Source: Strongyloides papillosus
Lineage: Eukaryota > Nematoda > Chromadorea > Rhabditida > Strongyloididae
NCBI GenBank assembly: GCA_005656395.1
Contig: SRSI01000062.1
Coordinates: forward strand, 124,001-188,000
Direction: 5' to 3'
DNA: 64,000 nt
Both the position numbers and the translations under genes were made by a program. Under the pieces are notes generated by a model. That model was given only the letters and a program-made list of their open reading frames with translations, did no database searches and was not told the origin of the DNA. Below are positions 22,047 through 33,600 of this stretch, piece by piece. Each line of letters starts with the position of its first letter. The first letter of the stretch is position 1.

Positions 22047-23417
22047 TTAAAAAAAATTTCTAATAAATTTAGAGGCAAATTTTACCCACAATGGAACAAT
22101 ATGATCCGGTTCAAAAAAAGTTTTGCTTGTTACAAGTTTACAATTTTTTATCAAACTATCCTTTTCATCATCTAATTTTCTTTTTAACTCTTCATCAGAG
22201 GTAACCAACAATAACTGAGCTTCTAAATCCCTTTTGCAACTTCTTTCTCCAAAATTTGAACTACCAACAATAGTTAACATTTTATCACTCTTGTCATTGT
22301 ACCATATTCCTTTACCGTGAAATGTCCAATTTGGTTTTAAATATTCATATATCTTCACATTTTCACCATTCTTTTCATAAAATTCTTTACTTACATGGAC
22401 ATATAGTGATGGTATGTTAGAAGATAATCCTCTAGCCGTGTAGAATCCATTTGCTTGAGGTGAGGCTGTAATAATATTTACTAATCTATTTTTATTATTT
22501 GTTATTAAATTAATATATTGTTCTGTTAAATTAAAATAACCACTAGCTATAGTAATTTGACTACCACTTTCTTGTTTAGAAAAGAGATTAACTAAGAAAT
22601 TATTTTCTTCATGAATTCTATAAGTACCCATATTAAGTAATGGATAAATTGAAGTGTTTGTATTATGTGAAGAAAGTTCCCCTAGAATTTCTAGTTTATT
22701 TTGTATTGTTTTTATTCTGCTAGTAAACATTGATATAAAATCATTACGATTCCCCTCAAATGGGTGTATTAGACAATTATCGTCTAGTTTTAACTTTCCA
22801 TCACTCTGTACCTTGAAAGAACAAGTGCCAACAGCCTCAATTAAATCAGTAAAATACTCCGCTAACTGTGGACAATTTTTAATCAAAATATACCGATCTT
22901 GACGATTTGTAAAGTAGTCATGTGAAAGATTAGCTCCAGAAATTATTATGTCATCATCAAAAACATAAAATTTCATATGTTGTAAACCAACTATTTCATT
23001 TACCCTTTCAGGTAGAATCTTTTTCGTTATCCCCCTCAAATCTGGTGTATGATATAGGTAAATATTGCCTTTACTATGTAAATCTTTTAAAATACTTACT
23101 GAATTTGTTGGATGACCTCTTGTTCCTCGTAGATAATCACATAAAAAGTTCACTTTTAATTTGTTATCACAAAAATTTTTATTACCAGATATTTGATTTA
23201 TTAATTGTTTTTCTAACTTCCCTGTTCCTAAATATAATGTTGACAAAGTGATTCTCTTTTTAGCATCACTAGCTAATCTCTAAAAAAACGGAAGATATAA
23301 AACATAATAAATTAAACATACACATAAAGTTTCGTAAAATTGTTTTGGTTCATAAATTATTTCAATGCTAGAGGATTTTATTGGAATACCACGTAGAGAA
23401 GATATCACATTATTCAT
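22047..23417 (-). CDS. PGS1: CDP-diacylglycerol-glycerol-3-phosphate 3-phosphatidyltransferase
   Basis: Two exons, 23417-23322 and 23279-22047, phase 0, joined over a 43-nt intron, giving 442 aa. The enzyme makes phosphatidylglycerophosphate from CDP-diacylglycerol and glycerol-3-phosphate, the committed step to cardiolipin in mitochondria. It is a phospholipase-D-superfamily protein: the first HKD motif is HMKFYVFD (H-x-K-x4-D) followed by SGANLS and YFTNRQDRY, and the second is HGKGIWYND followed by VGSSNFGERS. Other PGS1 hallmarks are the ASLYLGTG-like start of domain 1 (here STLYLGTG), GLQH, and the C-terminal LWVKFASKFIRNFF, which matches the end of the human protein. Length is slightly shorter than human PGS1 (556 aa), mostly at the N-terminus; I see no obvious targeting peptide in the 32-residue first exon, so the true start could be further upstream. 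Confidence 0.93.
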
Positions 23418-23791
23418 TATTGATAGAGATATTTAAATGCATAAATTTATATTAATAGATATCTTTGTTTATCGATAAACTTTGGCACTCACTATTACCA
23501 ATAATAAGAACGCTATTTATAACTTAAAAGAAAATTAATGCTTTTCCAATTTTTCGTCTGAAGATAAAACTGACAATTTTAAGTTCAAATAACTATTTTG
23601 TTTATCATATTGTTCAAATTTTGTGATTTTGAGAATTTGATGAAATTAAAATGTGATAACTTAACTTAAAGTGCAAGAGTTGTGTAATCCGAAATATGTA
23701 AATAATTTTATGAGTATGACATCATATTAAATAAATTACTGTAATTAGTATCATTTGAAAGTATTTTTTCATAAATAGTCTTAAGGATATA
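23418..23791. other. intergenic spacer
   Basis: Upstream region of PGS1 up to the foldback transposon. Nothing recognised beyond AT-rich sequence. Confidence 0.4.
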
Positions 23792-24579
23792 CAGGGTGTC
23801 CAGGATGATACTGAAAAAATTTAAATAAAAATAACATTCTGCAGTGTTGACGTATTTGTATGATGTTAAATTCATTTGAGATCTTAACTTCCATCTTAAA
23901 AAATTTTTCAAAATGAATGCGGAAATATTAATTTATAATATGGTTATGATCATTCATGTGACCTCCATTTTTTTCATGATTTTAAGGATTTTTTAACTTT
24001 TTCGAAACAAAGTAATTTTCTTAAAACTTATTATTTTTCTATACTTTTATATAGATCTGATAACCCAACTTCTTTACTACAACTTATTCAAGGAATCATT
24101 AGTATATATCTACTTTGAGTAAATATATGAATAATTTAGTAAGAAACATTTTTTAAACAATTACAAATATTTAATCATATAAAAATGATTGTGCGGAATT
24201 AAAAATTACTTTCTTTATGGAACAATGAAAAACATTTTATGTTCCATAAATTTACTTATAATAGGTATATAGTAATGCCTCTTAAACTATATTGTAGAAC
24301 AGAAATTGGGCTATTAGATGCATATAAAAATGTAAAAAAAATGTTTTCAAAATGTTACATTGTTTTGAAAAATTTAAAAATACTAAATATCATGAAAAAA
24401 AATTGGAGTCACATAAATGGTCATTAATTATGCATAAAGTAACTTTTTTTCATATATCTTGAATAATTTTTTAAATTTGAAGTTAGGCTTTCAAATAGAT
24501 ATAATACCGTGAAAATACGTCAACATTGCAGAAAGCTATTTTTATTTAAATTTTTTTCAGTATCATCCTGGACACCCTG
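23792..24579. mobile_element. 788-bp full-length palindromic (foldback) DNA transposon, non-autonomous
   Basis: The element starts CAGGGTGTCCAGGATGATAC and ends with its exact reverse complement, each side flanked by TA (23790-23791 and 24580-24581), the target duplication of Tc1/mariner-type elements. The similarity does not stop at short termini. Continuing inward, the left arm matches the reverse complement of the right arm with substitutions and small indels to near the centre at about 24185. Corresponding blocks include GTTGACGTATTT (left, near 23848) and AAATACGTCAAC (right, near 24516); the CATGTGACCTCCATTTTTTT block near 23955 and its partner near 24400; and the ATAACCCAACTTCT block near 24060 and its partner near 24305. 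No transposase frame survives. The arms have clearly diverged, so the copy is old. Confidence 0.85.
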
Positions 24580-24581
24580 TA

Positions 24582-25107
24582 CATTTAATTTGCAATTTTA
24601 TCAATGTTGGTAATTAAGGATATTCGTATTATATTCAGAAAAATACCATCTAAGTCATACTACCGCCTACGAAATATGATTCAAATGTTATAAACATATC
24701 AAACTACATAAAAAAAGTGTATAATTGTTAAAGAGATAAAAGTTGAATTAGGAGCTAATTATCATTCATTAATGCCATTTCATAGACCATCAACTCTTCC
24801 AGTTGGATAAAAAGAGCAATTTCAGTAAATTCATCTTTATAATAATTTTCTCCTTTCATATTCTATATGCTATTTTTTTGCACGATTATTCCTATTATAC
24901 TTTGTTTAAATTCATTAGTTAAAAAAAATTATCACAGTATTAATATAATACTGATTAATTTATTCCTGCAAATGCTTTTTGATGTAAACAAATAATTTTA
25001 TATTATTTTCTATATTTGTTATTTTGACAGATTTAGTTACGGTATTTTTATTCGATTTTATGAAAAAATCCACCAAGTATTGTAAAAAAATTGGATCGTG
25101 AAAAACA
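24582..25107. other. intergenic, upstream of the 7TM receptor gene
   Basis: About 520 nt of AT-rich sequence between the foldback element and the receptor gene. No specific element recognised. Confidence 0.4.
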
Positions 25108-26107
25108 ATGAATAATAAAACGTTAGAGATTGTGAATGGAAGTAAGGGAGAAGCATATAATTTAGTAAACAAGAATTATTTATTTGGTGCTATTGAACTT
25201 TTAATATTAACCACAATCTCAATTGCTCACAACTTATATTTTTTCGTAAGATGTCTGACATACAAAAATACTTTTTTGCAAAAATTGCATCGAAAAATTA
25301 TTTTAATAATGTCATCAAGTTACATATTAGCATCATTAACATCATTAATAGTTGTTATTTTTTATCTGATTCATTATGTATTAGAGACCAAAGTTAACAT
25401 ATATACTTGTAATGTTTTAAGAAGGATAGCAACAATATGTACAAATTTTGTCTATGTTATTCCACTTTTTATAAGTATTGAAAGATTTTTTAATATTCTT
25501 TTTCAAAAATCATTTAATGCAATACTTTTAACAATAGTTGGTATAATAATAGAAATACCAAATATTTCAAAACAATTGTCATCAATAGTGTCATCTCATG
25601 TAACTAGGGCTTCAGATTCTATTTGTGGAGTTACTATTGTTGTAAATAATGAATTTATTAATACTATGAATAATGTTTCATATAGTATCACTATTGCAGC
25701 ACCAATTATTGGTTGTATTCTTAATTTCATTATCTATATAATAAGTGTTAAAAAATTATCAAAAGGTGGTTCAAATAAAACGATTGTTAAGCAGGAAAAA
25801 GCTCTGTTTATTTCTGTACTTATTCAATCGTCTTTTCCGATAATATTTTTTGGTACATCTTCCACTATCCCTTTTATTATAGAAAAATGTAAGTTTATAC
25901 AAATAAAACGAAATAAACTTTTTTATAGTAAAAACATCTAAGGAAATTGGATGGAGAATTGTCGATTTCATTATTTATTTTGGATATGCAGCATGCATTC
26001 TGGTTTCATCATTTTTTGTAAAAGCATTAAGAAACATGGTGTACAATGACTTTCGCATTCTTAAAAAGGATCCAAGTATTATTAGACCTTTAAAAAGTAA
26101 TTGGTAA
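25108..26107 (+). CDS. seven-transmembrane receptor, nematode chemoreceptor-like
   Basis: Two exons, 25108-25888 and 25929-26107, joined over a 40-nt intron in phase 1, giving 319 aa. The first exon alone stops soon after the sixth span; the second supplies the last span (WRIVDFIIYFGYAACILVSS) and a cytoplasmic tail (RNMVYNDFRIL). About seven hydrophobic segments are visible. The segment after TM3 reads FISIERFFNIL, an ER-type start of intracellular loop 2 like that of rhodopsin-like and nematode serpentine receptors. Two cysteines (in YTCNVLRR and DSICGVTIV) could form the usual extracellular disulfide. Size and layout fit the expanded chemosensory serpentine receptor families of nematodes, but I cannot assign it to a named family. 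Ligand unknown. Confidence 0.75.
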
Positions 26108-26433
26108 ATTGATTTTAACAAAAAATATAAAAAAGTTATCTCATTTAAGTGACGTTTTAAGTACTATTCAAAAAAGTAATATTATTATCTTTAAAAAATA
26201 AATCAACTTAGAAAATAATTTGAATTTTTTAATTGTGAATAATAAATTATGGTAAAATTTTTCTTTATTGTTATTTAAATGAAAAGTTTATACTACATTG
26301 TATTAAAAATATGTTTATTTTAAAGTTATATTACAATACACTATTTTGCAGCTTCATAAACTTATATCAATATGTTAATTATTATAAAAATATTATTAAT
26401 ATTTAAATTTAATCAATTTTTAATTATACAATT
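26108..26433. other. short convergent intergenic region
   Basis: About 330 nt between the ends of two convergent genes. I see only AT-rich sequence. Confidence 0.4.
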
Positions 26434-27121
26434 TTATCCCCAGTCATCTAATACCTCTTCAAGTGTTGGTTCCTCTTTCAAAGTACAGTTTTTTCGTTCA
26501 CCTCTAGCAATTTGTTCCTCTCTTAACGTCCTTGCAATTTTGGAAGGTTTTGGTCTTTTTTTACTATTGTTATTAACTCCCTTAACTGATGATTCGAATA
26601 TTCCTTTAGAAGATAATATTTCTTCACTAATTTTTTTCTTAACATCACCTATAGGCTCTATTTTGGTAGTTTTTTTTGTATAAGAAGTTTCTGGTTTTGG
26701 TGGTTTAAATAACATTTTCTGATCTCTTACGATATTTTTAACACCTCCAGATGTTTTTAACTCCTAACTCCTCAACAGATGGCTCCCAATCATCGTTAAT
26801 ATCTTCAAATGTTGGATGATTGTCTTTTTTTGTAAAAACATTCCCTTTAGCTATCTCTTCCTCTTTTAATGTTCTTATACTTTCAGCTGGTTGGATTATT
26901 TCAGGTTGCATTGATACACATGTTGCTGGTCTAACTGCCGTTATGTCTTTAGCAACTTTTTTATTATGAGCTCCAAAAAGATTACCAGTTGTTTTAACAG
27001 ACGATGTATTATTTTTGGGTTCTAAAAACTTTTTACAACTAGGTATGCATAGAAAAACAACGTGAGTTATAGTACTTATAAATGGTATCCAAAAAAATAT
27101 TTGAATTAAAAAAATAATCAT
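26434..27121 (-). CDS. small protein with two copies of a TLxEExIAxG...DDW motif
   Basis: Two adjacent open frames, 27121-26738 and 26715-26434, lie in different frames with only 22 nt between stop and start. They can be joined by a 43-nt intron (26761-26719, donor GTTAAA, acceptor GATCAG) that keeps phase 0 and gives one protein of 214 aa: exon 1 27121-26762, exon 2 26718-26434. Each half carries the same motif: RTLKEEEIAKG...PTFEDINDDW in the first and RTLREEQIARG...PTLEEVLDDW in the second. The repeat supports a single two-repeat protein, although two tandem genes are possible. The N-terminus has a hydrophobic signal/anchor (residues 1-27, IIFLIQIFFWIPF). The rest is basic and charged. The family is not one I can name; no function assigned. 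Confidence 0.6.
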
Positions 27122-27629
27122 TTATTGTATAGTAATTTTTAATGTTATTAAGATTATGTTTATATATAGATATATTTATATATAATATGAATATCAAAAA
27201 CAAATTTTTTTTATTCGTATAAAATTAAATTTAAGAAGATTTTCCAAATATTCAAAAATCAATCACATATATTTTTTTATATCAAAATTATTATCATATT
27301 ATTTCTAACAATAAGATTATAAATATATCATTATTTATGAAATATTTGAACAAAAAGAGATTAGTAAAAATTTTATTTACAATTTAATAGAAACAAATTT
27401 ATCGTAAATATTTTTTCCTTTAAAAATCAAATTTAGTTTTATTTACAAATAATTTACAAATAATCAATACATAATAAAAAATATACAATATAAAGAACGG
27501 GATACTAAATAAAAAAATATGTTTCTAATAAACTATTATATTAATAATGACACGCAAATTAACCGGAGATGAGATACTTTTTTGTATTTGAATAAATAGC
27601 TGTGTTGTGGAGTTAACAAAATATTATTT
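27122..27629. other. AT-rich spacer
   Basis: About 500 nt downstream of the RhoGEF stop codon and upstream of the two-motif protein. No gene or repeat seen. Confidence 0.45.
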
Positions 27630-30600
27630 TTAACAGGCCGCTGAGACACAATCAGCGGACTCAGATACAACAATACCTCCATTCATTGTTTGTAGTTGAC
27701 CTTCTGATATTGAACGAGTATCGAGAATTTGTACATTATTTGAGGATATTTCATTATCTTGCTCTGTTGATGGTACCATAATAGTTGTTACATGATTATT
27801 TGTCGATGAATTATTATCAACTATATCTCTATTATCATATAATTCATCTTCATTTGACTCATCAATTGAAGCGATACTACTTCGATTACCATTTGGATCT
27901 ATAGCAAATATTCCCTCTTCTGAACTAACTTTACTTGATGCTGTGGAATCAACTGATGTCCATGATTGTGGTCTACCATTTCTTTGAATACCTTTTCCAT
28001 CAAAACTATCATTTTGAATTCCTGCTTCAGTAATACGACATTCACCTAATGACAATCTTGATGTGTCTACATTTTTATTCTCTTGTATTGTTTGAAGAAG
28101 TTTTCCTATACGTTGTATCCATTTCATTCTACTAGGATCATCAAGAATTGTAATAGCAAATCCTTCATTTTTACTATTATCCCATATTTCAAATTTATCT
28201 GAACCAGCTTTACTAAATTCAGAGAAACCTAGTATTTTCAATGGAATTAATATTTTAAATTCATAATACTCTGAGTCCAGAGTTATAGGTTGACTTCTTT
28301 TCTTACACAATACAACACCATGATCAAATAAAAGAATAAAACGTCTTTGTAATTTCCCAAATCTATGATTCTTCTTCTTAAACGACATAACTTCGCACTC
28401 TGTATGGAGACGGAGGCAACCCAAAAGACTAAGGTCACCATTAAATCCAGAGATCCTTAATTGTTGCATGTCAGCATTTAATTGTGATAATAAATCTAAC
28501 ATTGCTGCAATTGCTGTCTCTATATCGGAGCGGAAAACAACATCACAGTGGCGGCTTAACTCTTTTAGAAGTAGTTGATATTTTGTGATACGTTGTATTG
28601 GCTTAAGAAGATAGGCGCTTAATGGTAATAAATGTTTGGCTCTCCTTTGGCAATCATTAAAAAATTTCTTCCCTTCAACATATTCACGACGGAAAGTCTC
28701 GCTTTGTGATTTATTTTGACAGTATGGTCTATATAAAGATAAAAGGCGATTTCTTTCAGAAATAAATAGACGACATATAGAAGGGATATCGTTATTTGCA
28801 TCCATTAAAGCTGATAAAAAGACGTTATTATGGTATTCTAGTAGATTCCGTAAGTTCCCAAATATCAATGAAGACTTCCCTCGTACTGGTAGTGGTAAAG
28901 TATTAGTATTCTCTAAATTCTCGAATGGTACAATATAATAATCAACAATTGATGCCAATTCACGTACATAAGATTGTTCGGTTGTCATCTTAAAAAAATT
29001 AAGAACATTATAATTTGTTTACATTTTTAAGTAACACTTACCAATTCATTTAAAACAAAACTTGCTATACCGTTTGTATCTCTATGATTCTCTGTCTCCA
29101 AACTAAAATTGGTTGTTGATGGCATATCTTCAACTACGGTGCACTGTTGAAAATCGTTAACAATTTCAATATCTTTCTAAAAATATAACAAAAAATATTA
29201 ATAAAAGTAACAAAAATCTTTTAACTTTAAATAAATAAATAAATCTCTTTTTTTTATATCTTTCTCTTTACTTATTTTTTTCCACTACAAGTATTATTCT
29301 TAAATGTTTTATTTAGGAATCAAATAGATGAATTCTTGTTAAATATTATATTTAAATAGAGGTAAAAGCTTATTACTTCTTAAGAGAAGATTTGAAAAAA
29401 AGATTATTATAAATAATACAATCACAAAACTACTTTCTCTTAAAATATGTACAAAAAAAATAACAAAAAAATGTGATTATCAAATTCCTTAAAAATCAAT
29501 ATTTAATTATTATTTTGCTACCTAACTTCTTTAACTAGAACTTTAATTTTAATCAAATTTAAAAGAAATATAAATTATATATCTAAATGTTATAAATGAT
29601 AAAATATAACTATCAATAACAATGTAAAAGCGTCTTTAATTGTTTTACATAAATCATTCTAAAACAAAAACAAAAGACGTAATACAGATGATGAAAAAAA
29701 AATGTTATTATGGGAAAATAAAAGTTAGATTAGATAAAATTCACTTTTAAGATGTTTTTTAAGATTGTTCTTAAAAGATCAACTGTAATTGTTATAAGTC
29801 TAAAAATTCTCATGACTAATTTTCACGTAATATAAATTAGTAATCAAAATGGAATTATAAAAGTTTAACAAATTTTATGATAATGCTAAGAGAAGAAGCT
29901 AGGTCATCATTAGTTATAAATATTGCAATTACATGATTTATAAAATGTAACGCACGCAATACTCCAACTTTGTTTTTTGTACCTTAAAACTATTCGTGTA
30001 TAGTGCATCAAGGGAATACTTTAAGGCATATCTTTTTAAAGATTTTGATGAATGTACACCTAATATACAAGATAATCTTTTAAAAATCTTTAAATAGGAT
30101 ATAAAAAGAAAGAGAAATGACTTAAGTCTTTTTAAGACATTTAGATAAGTAAAAATTTTAAAGACGTTAATTAATCACTCGTTTTCACTTTTGTGGAATT
30201 TTAGATAAAATTTAGAAACAAAAAATTAGAAAAAAGACATACCATAGTATCATTAAAACCTTTCCTATCATAATCATCCTCCTCATCACTGAATTCAATA
30301 CAAACTTCTTCTGTGTATTTTTTTGAATTTTTTTCTTTATTTGCCATAGGATTCATCTTTAATCTTAGTGATCTTGTAGAAGGTTTCCTTTGAAATAGAC
30401 CTTGAATGGAATGTGGTACATCAGTTGTCATGAAAGCTGAGACTGCTTTCATATTTCTCCTAGCACGAGACTCTTTCCTTTCACCTGGTTTGGTAGTAGT
30501 ATTACGTAACCTTATTTGTGGTATATCTTCATTTTCATAAATATCATCTAATCCTTTATTTAACATAACTTCTCTATTATTTATATTACAGGATTGTTTT

Positions 30601-33600
30601 GTAATAGGATCATTATTGGTATTGTCATGTTCGGGGGTAGTCATACTACTATTTGTAGTTGTGGATGGTCCTGATGGTGAAGAAGAAGAAGTAATAGGAG
30701 AGGGAGAGATAGAGGAGGATGGTAATAATATATTTTTCTCTTTATTAGGTAGATTATCATTTTTTGATAGAAATATTTCACTCATATATTCCATTCCATT
30801 ATCAGTATGATTAGTCTTATTAAATAGAAAGACTCTTTTAGCACGAAATGAGTTGAAAAGTCTAGGAAGTCTACGTTTCATTTCAAGGATTGTTATATCT
30901 TCACTACCAATAGTGAAATTTTTTTTAACTTCACCAGTTAGTATATTAGAAGAAATATTATCTATAGAAGAAATATTATTAAGAATATTTGACATGATTG
31001 TATATATATATATTAAATAATAAAAAAATGATAATAAATAGATAGCTGTGAAAAATATGAAAATAGGAATATAAAAATGTAGGAAATTTTTTGATTAAAA
31101 TACATGTTAACAAAAGGAGGAGTAACTATATTTATATATATATAAGTTCTTATCCCTCTTTCCTATCAGTAGAGGAGGTGAAGATTTTTGTAAATGTAAA
31201 AGTTAATATTATCAGTATAGTATAGTTAGATAAAAAGATATTTTATAAAAATAACAATTTAAAATAATTGAAGAATGTTGTTACATTTTAAAATTGTTCT
31301 TATCATGTTTTAAATTATCTATCAATCTTGAGGAACACAAAAATTTGTAGTTATATTGTAATATTGTCTATATTTTAGAAAGTCCTCAATAATAAGGTAA
31401 TTATTGAGAGGGAGATATATTATTATTATTATTATAAGATAAGTAATGTTGAAGTCATTGAAATAATGTTATGTGTTAAGCAAGTATCTTTGGACAGTTA
31501 ATTAATCTTTCTTTACTCTAATCATCAAATCATTACCACCAGAAGTAAAGATAATAAATAACAAGAGGGGACGAAAATAAATAACAATTTAAAATGTACT
31601 TTTTAACTTAAATTATTAATTGAATAAAATGTATTAATAGGAATAATGATCAGTTAAATATATGTATACTATCTAATACAAAATGATTATTAAAACGGAT
31701 AAAGGTGATAAAATGACATTTAAGTATTCTAAAGATGACGAAATATTATGTCAAAAGATAAATATTCACTAATAATTGATAACATTAAATATAAGATCAC
31801 ACCTGTAATATCATTAATATTGATATTATGACACGATAATATATTATCATAAATAATATATTGTTTAAGGTTATTTTATAAAAATCTTTCTATCTATTGA
31901 ATAATGAAGACTATTAAATGATTAAAAACATTTTACTAACAATAGTAGAAATAGTAATTTAAGAGAAAAAAAACAGTATGATGCCCTAAAATTTTTGGTT
32001 ATATAAGAAATGGTTATAAAATTTATATTAATAATAATAAAAGTATCCATTTTATTTTGAAGGTTTTTTTCATTAAACTCAATGTCATAATGAAGAAGAT
32101 GATATATAATATTATGATTATTGTGTTTTTAATCTTAAACAATGTCTATTTAAAGATACATGTAAATACATTGTTTGTGAAAAATTATCACAACAAACAC
32201 GAAATATTTTATTATTGTTTAAGGGAACTTATAAATGAAAGAAAAAGTTTGCTACTTAATGCTTATAAATATCACCGGAAGTAAACAAAACTACTTTTGT
32301 TTAAAATATAAAATTTACGTGATTAAAAATAAAGTAAATTAGAATAAATATATAAGTAATAAATCTTTTCGAGTTAATACAAAAATCTAGTTAGATACTT
32401 TTTGCACTTAAAAATACATTTAAATTAATTTTTCATACAAACAGCTTGAATTTTAAATTCACTATAACATAACAGCTTCTCTTCTAATTGATTTTTCCCT
32501 TAAGATTAAAATAAAGAAGTTTACGTTACTGTTTATTAAAGTTTAATCCCTTAAAGAAAAGTGAAAAAAAAGGTTTTAATACGTATTACAATAAATTAGT
32601 AGTAAAAAAACTGGATATAATCTAATATTTTTATAAAATATTTACATACGCATATCTATTACTCCCCCTCTATTAAATGCCGTTCTAATTAAAAAACGAC
32701 ATAAATAAAAATTTATTGAAGGTCGTTGTTATTATAGTATAAAATCTATGACAAGTGTGAATATTATGATAAATTGTGATATTTTCGGAATGATTAAATA
32801 TAAAATTTAAAAATGGCACAATTTCTTTATACCTTTATTCGTTGAACAAAGACGTTTATTTAATAAGAAATATGATATAAAGGAATGAATAAAAGTTTTT
32901 TTTCAATAGTATTAGAAATACTTTTGGGTTTAGAAGAAAACTTAATGATTCATAACATTTTTTAGATGTTGTAAAATATTTGTCAGTTTATTTCCCACAT
33001 TTATAATGCGATTGAACATAACATAGTACCAATGTGTGAGAAAAAAATGATAAAGGAGTATATGAAGTTACTAAAAATATCAAATATATGTAAATATGGA
33101 TATTCATTAAACTTTTTTACTTAAATATCTTCAGACTCCACTATAAAAAGTATTGAAAAATGAAGATGATAAATTGTTTTTTTACAGAAATATAGTAGTA
33201 TAATAAGTTATAGAATTTTCTATTCTTTTAAAGTGTTTATTAATGCATCTATACATATATAAAATATAAATATACTACTTATCAAAATCTCTAGTGAATT
33301 TTTATTAGTTTAATGGCAATAACTGTTAAAAGAGTATATCTTTATTGAGATTTTTATTGTCTTACAAAAATTAGTATCATTATAAGTGATAAATTATAAA
33401 TGGGAAATAGCTTAAATTATTCTTTCTTATGAGTAAACAGTGATTCATGACATGTGAATGGGACAAACAAAAATAATAATCATGATTATTTAGAGTGTAA
33501 ATTATGTTAAATTAGTTGTCACCAGAGAATAAATTTATTAGATGGATTAAAATATATGAAGGAAGAAAAATTAATTGTCATTAAATAGAATTTTGTTAAA

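Noticed and set aside
24239..24427. 62-residue frame inside the foldback element as a transposase remnant
   Set aside because: No DDE/D or DNA-binding motif is visible, and the inverted arm does not preserve the frame; it is likely a chance frame.
32090..32284. 64-residue frame with signal-peptide-like start inside the RhoGEF intron (+ strand)
   Set aside because: The longer frame starts at TTG; the ATG version is short, and several frames of this length are expected by chance at this AT content. No motif and no promoter evidence.
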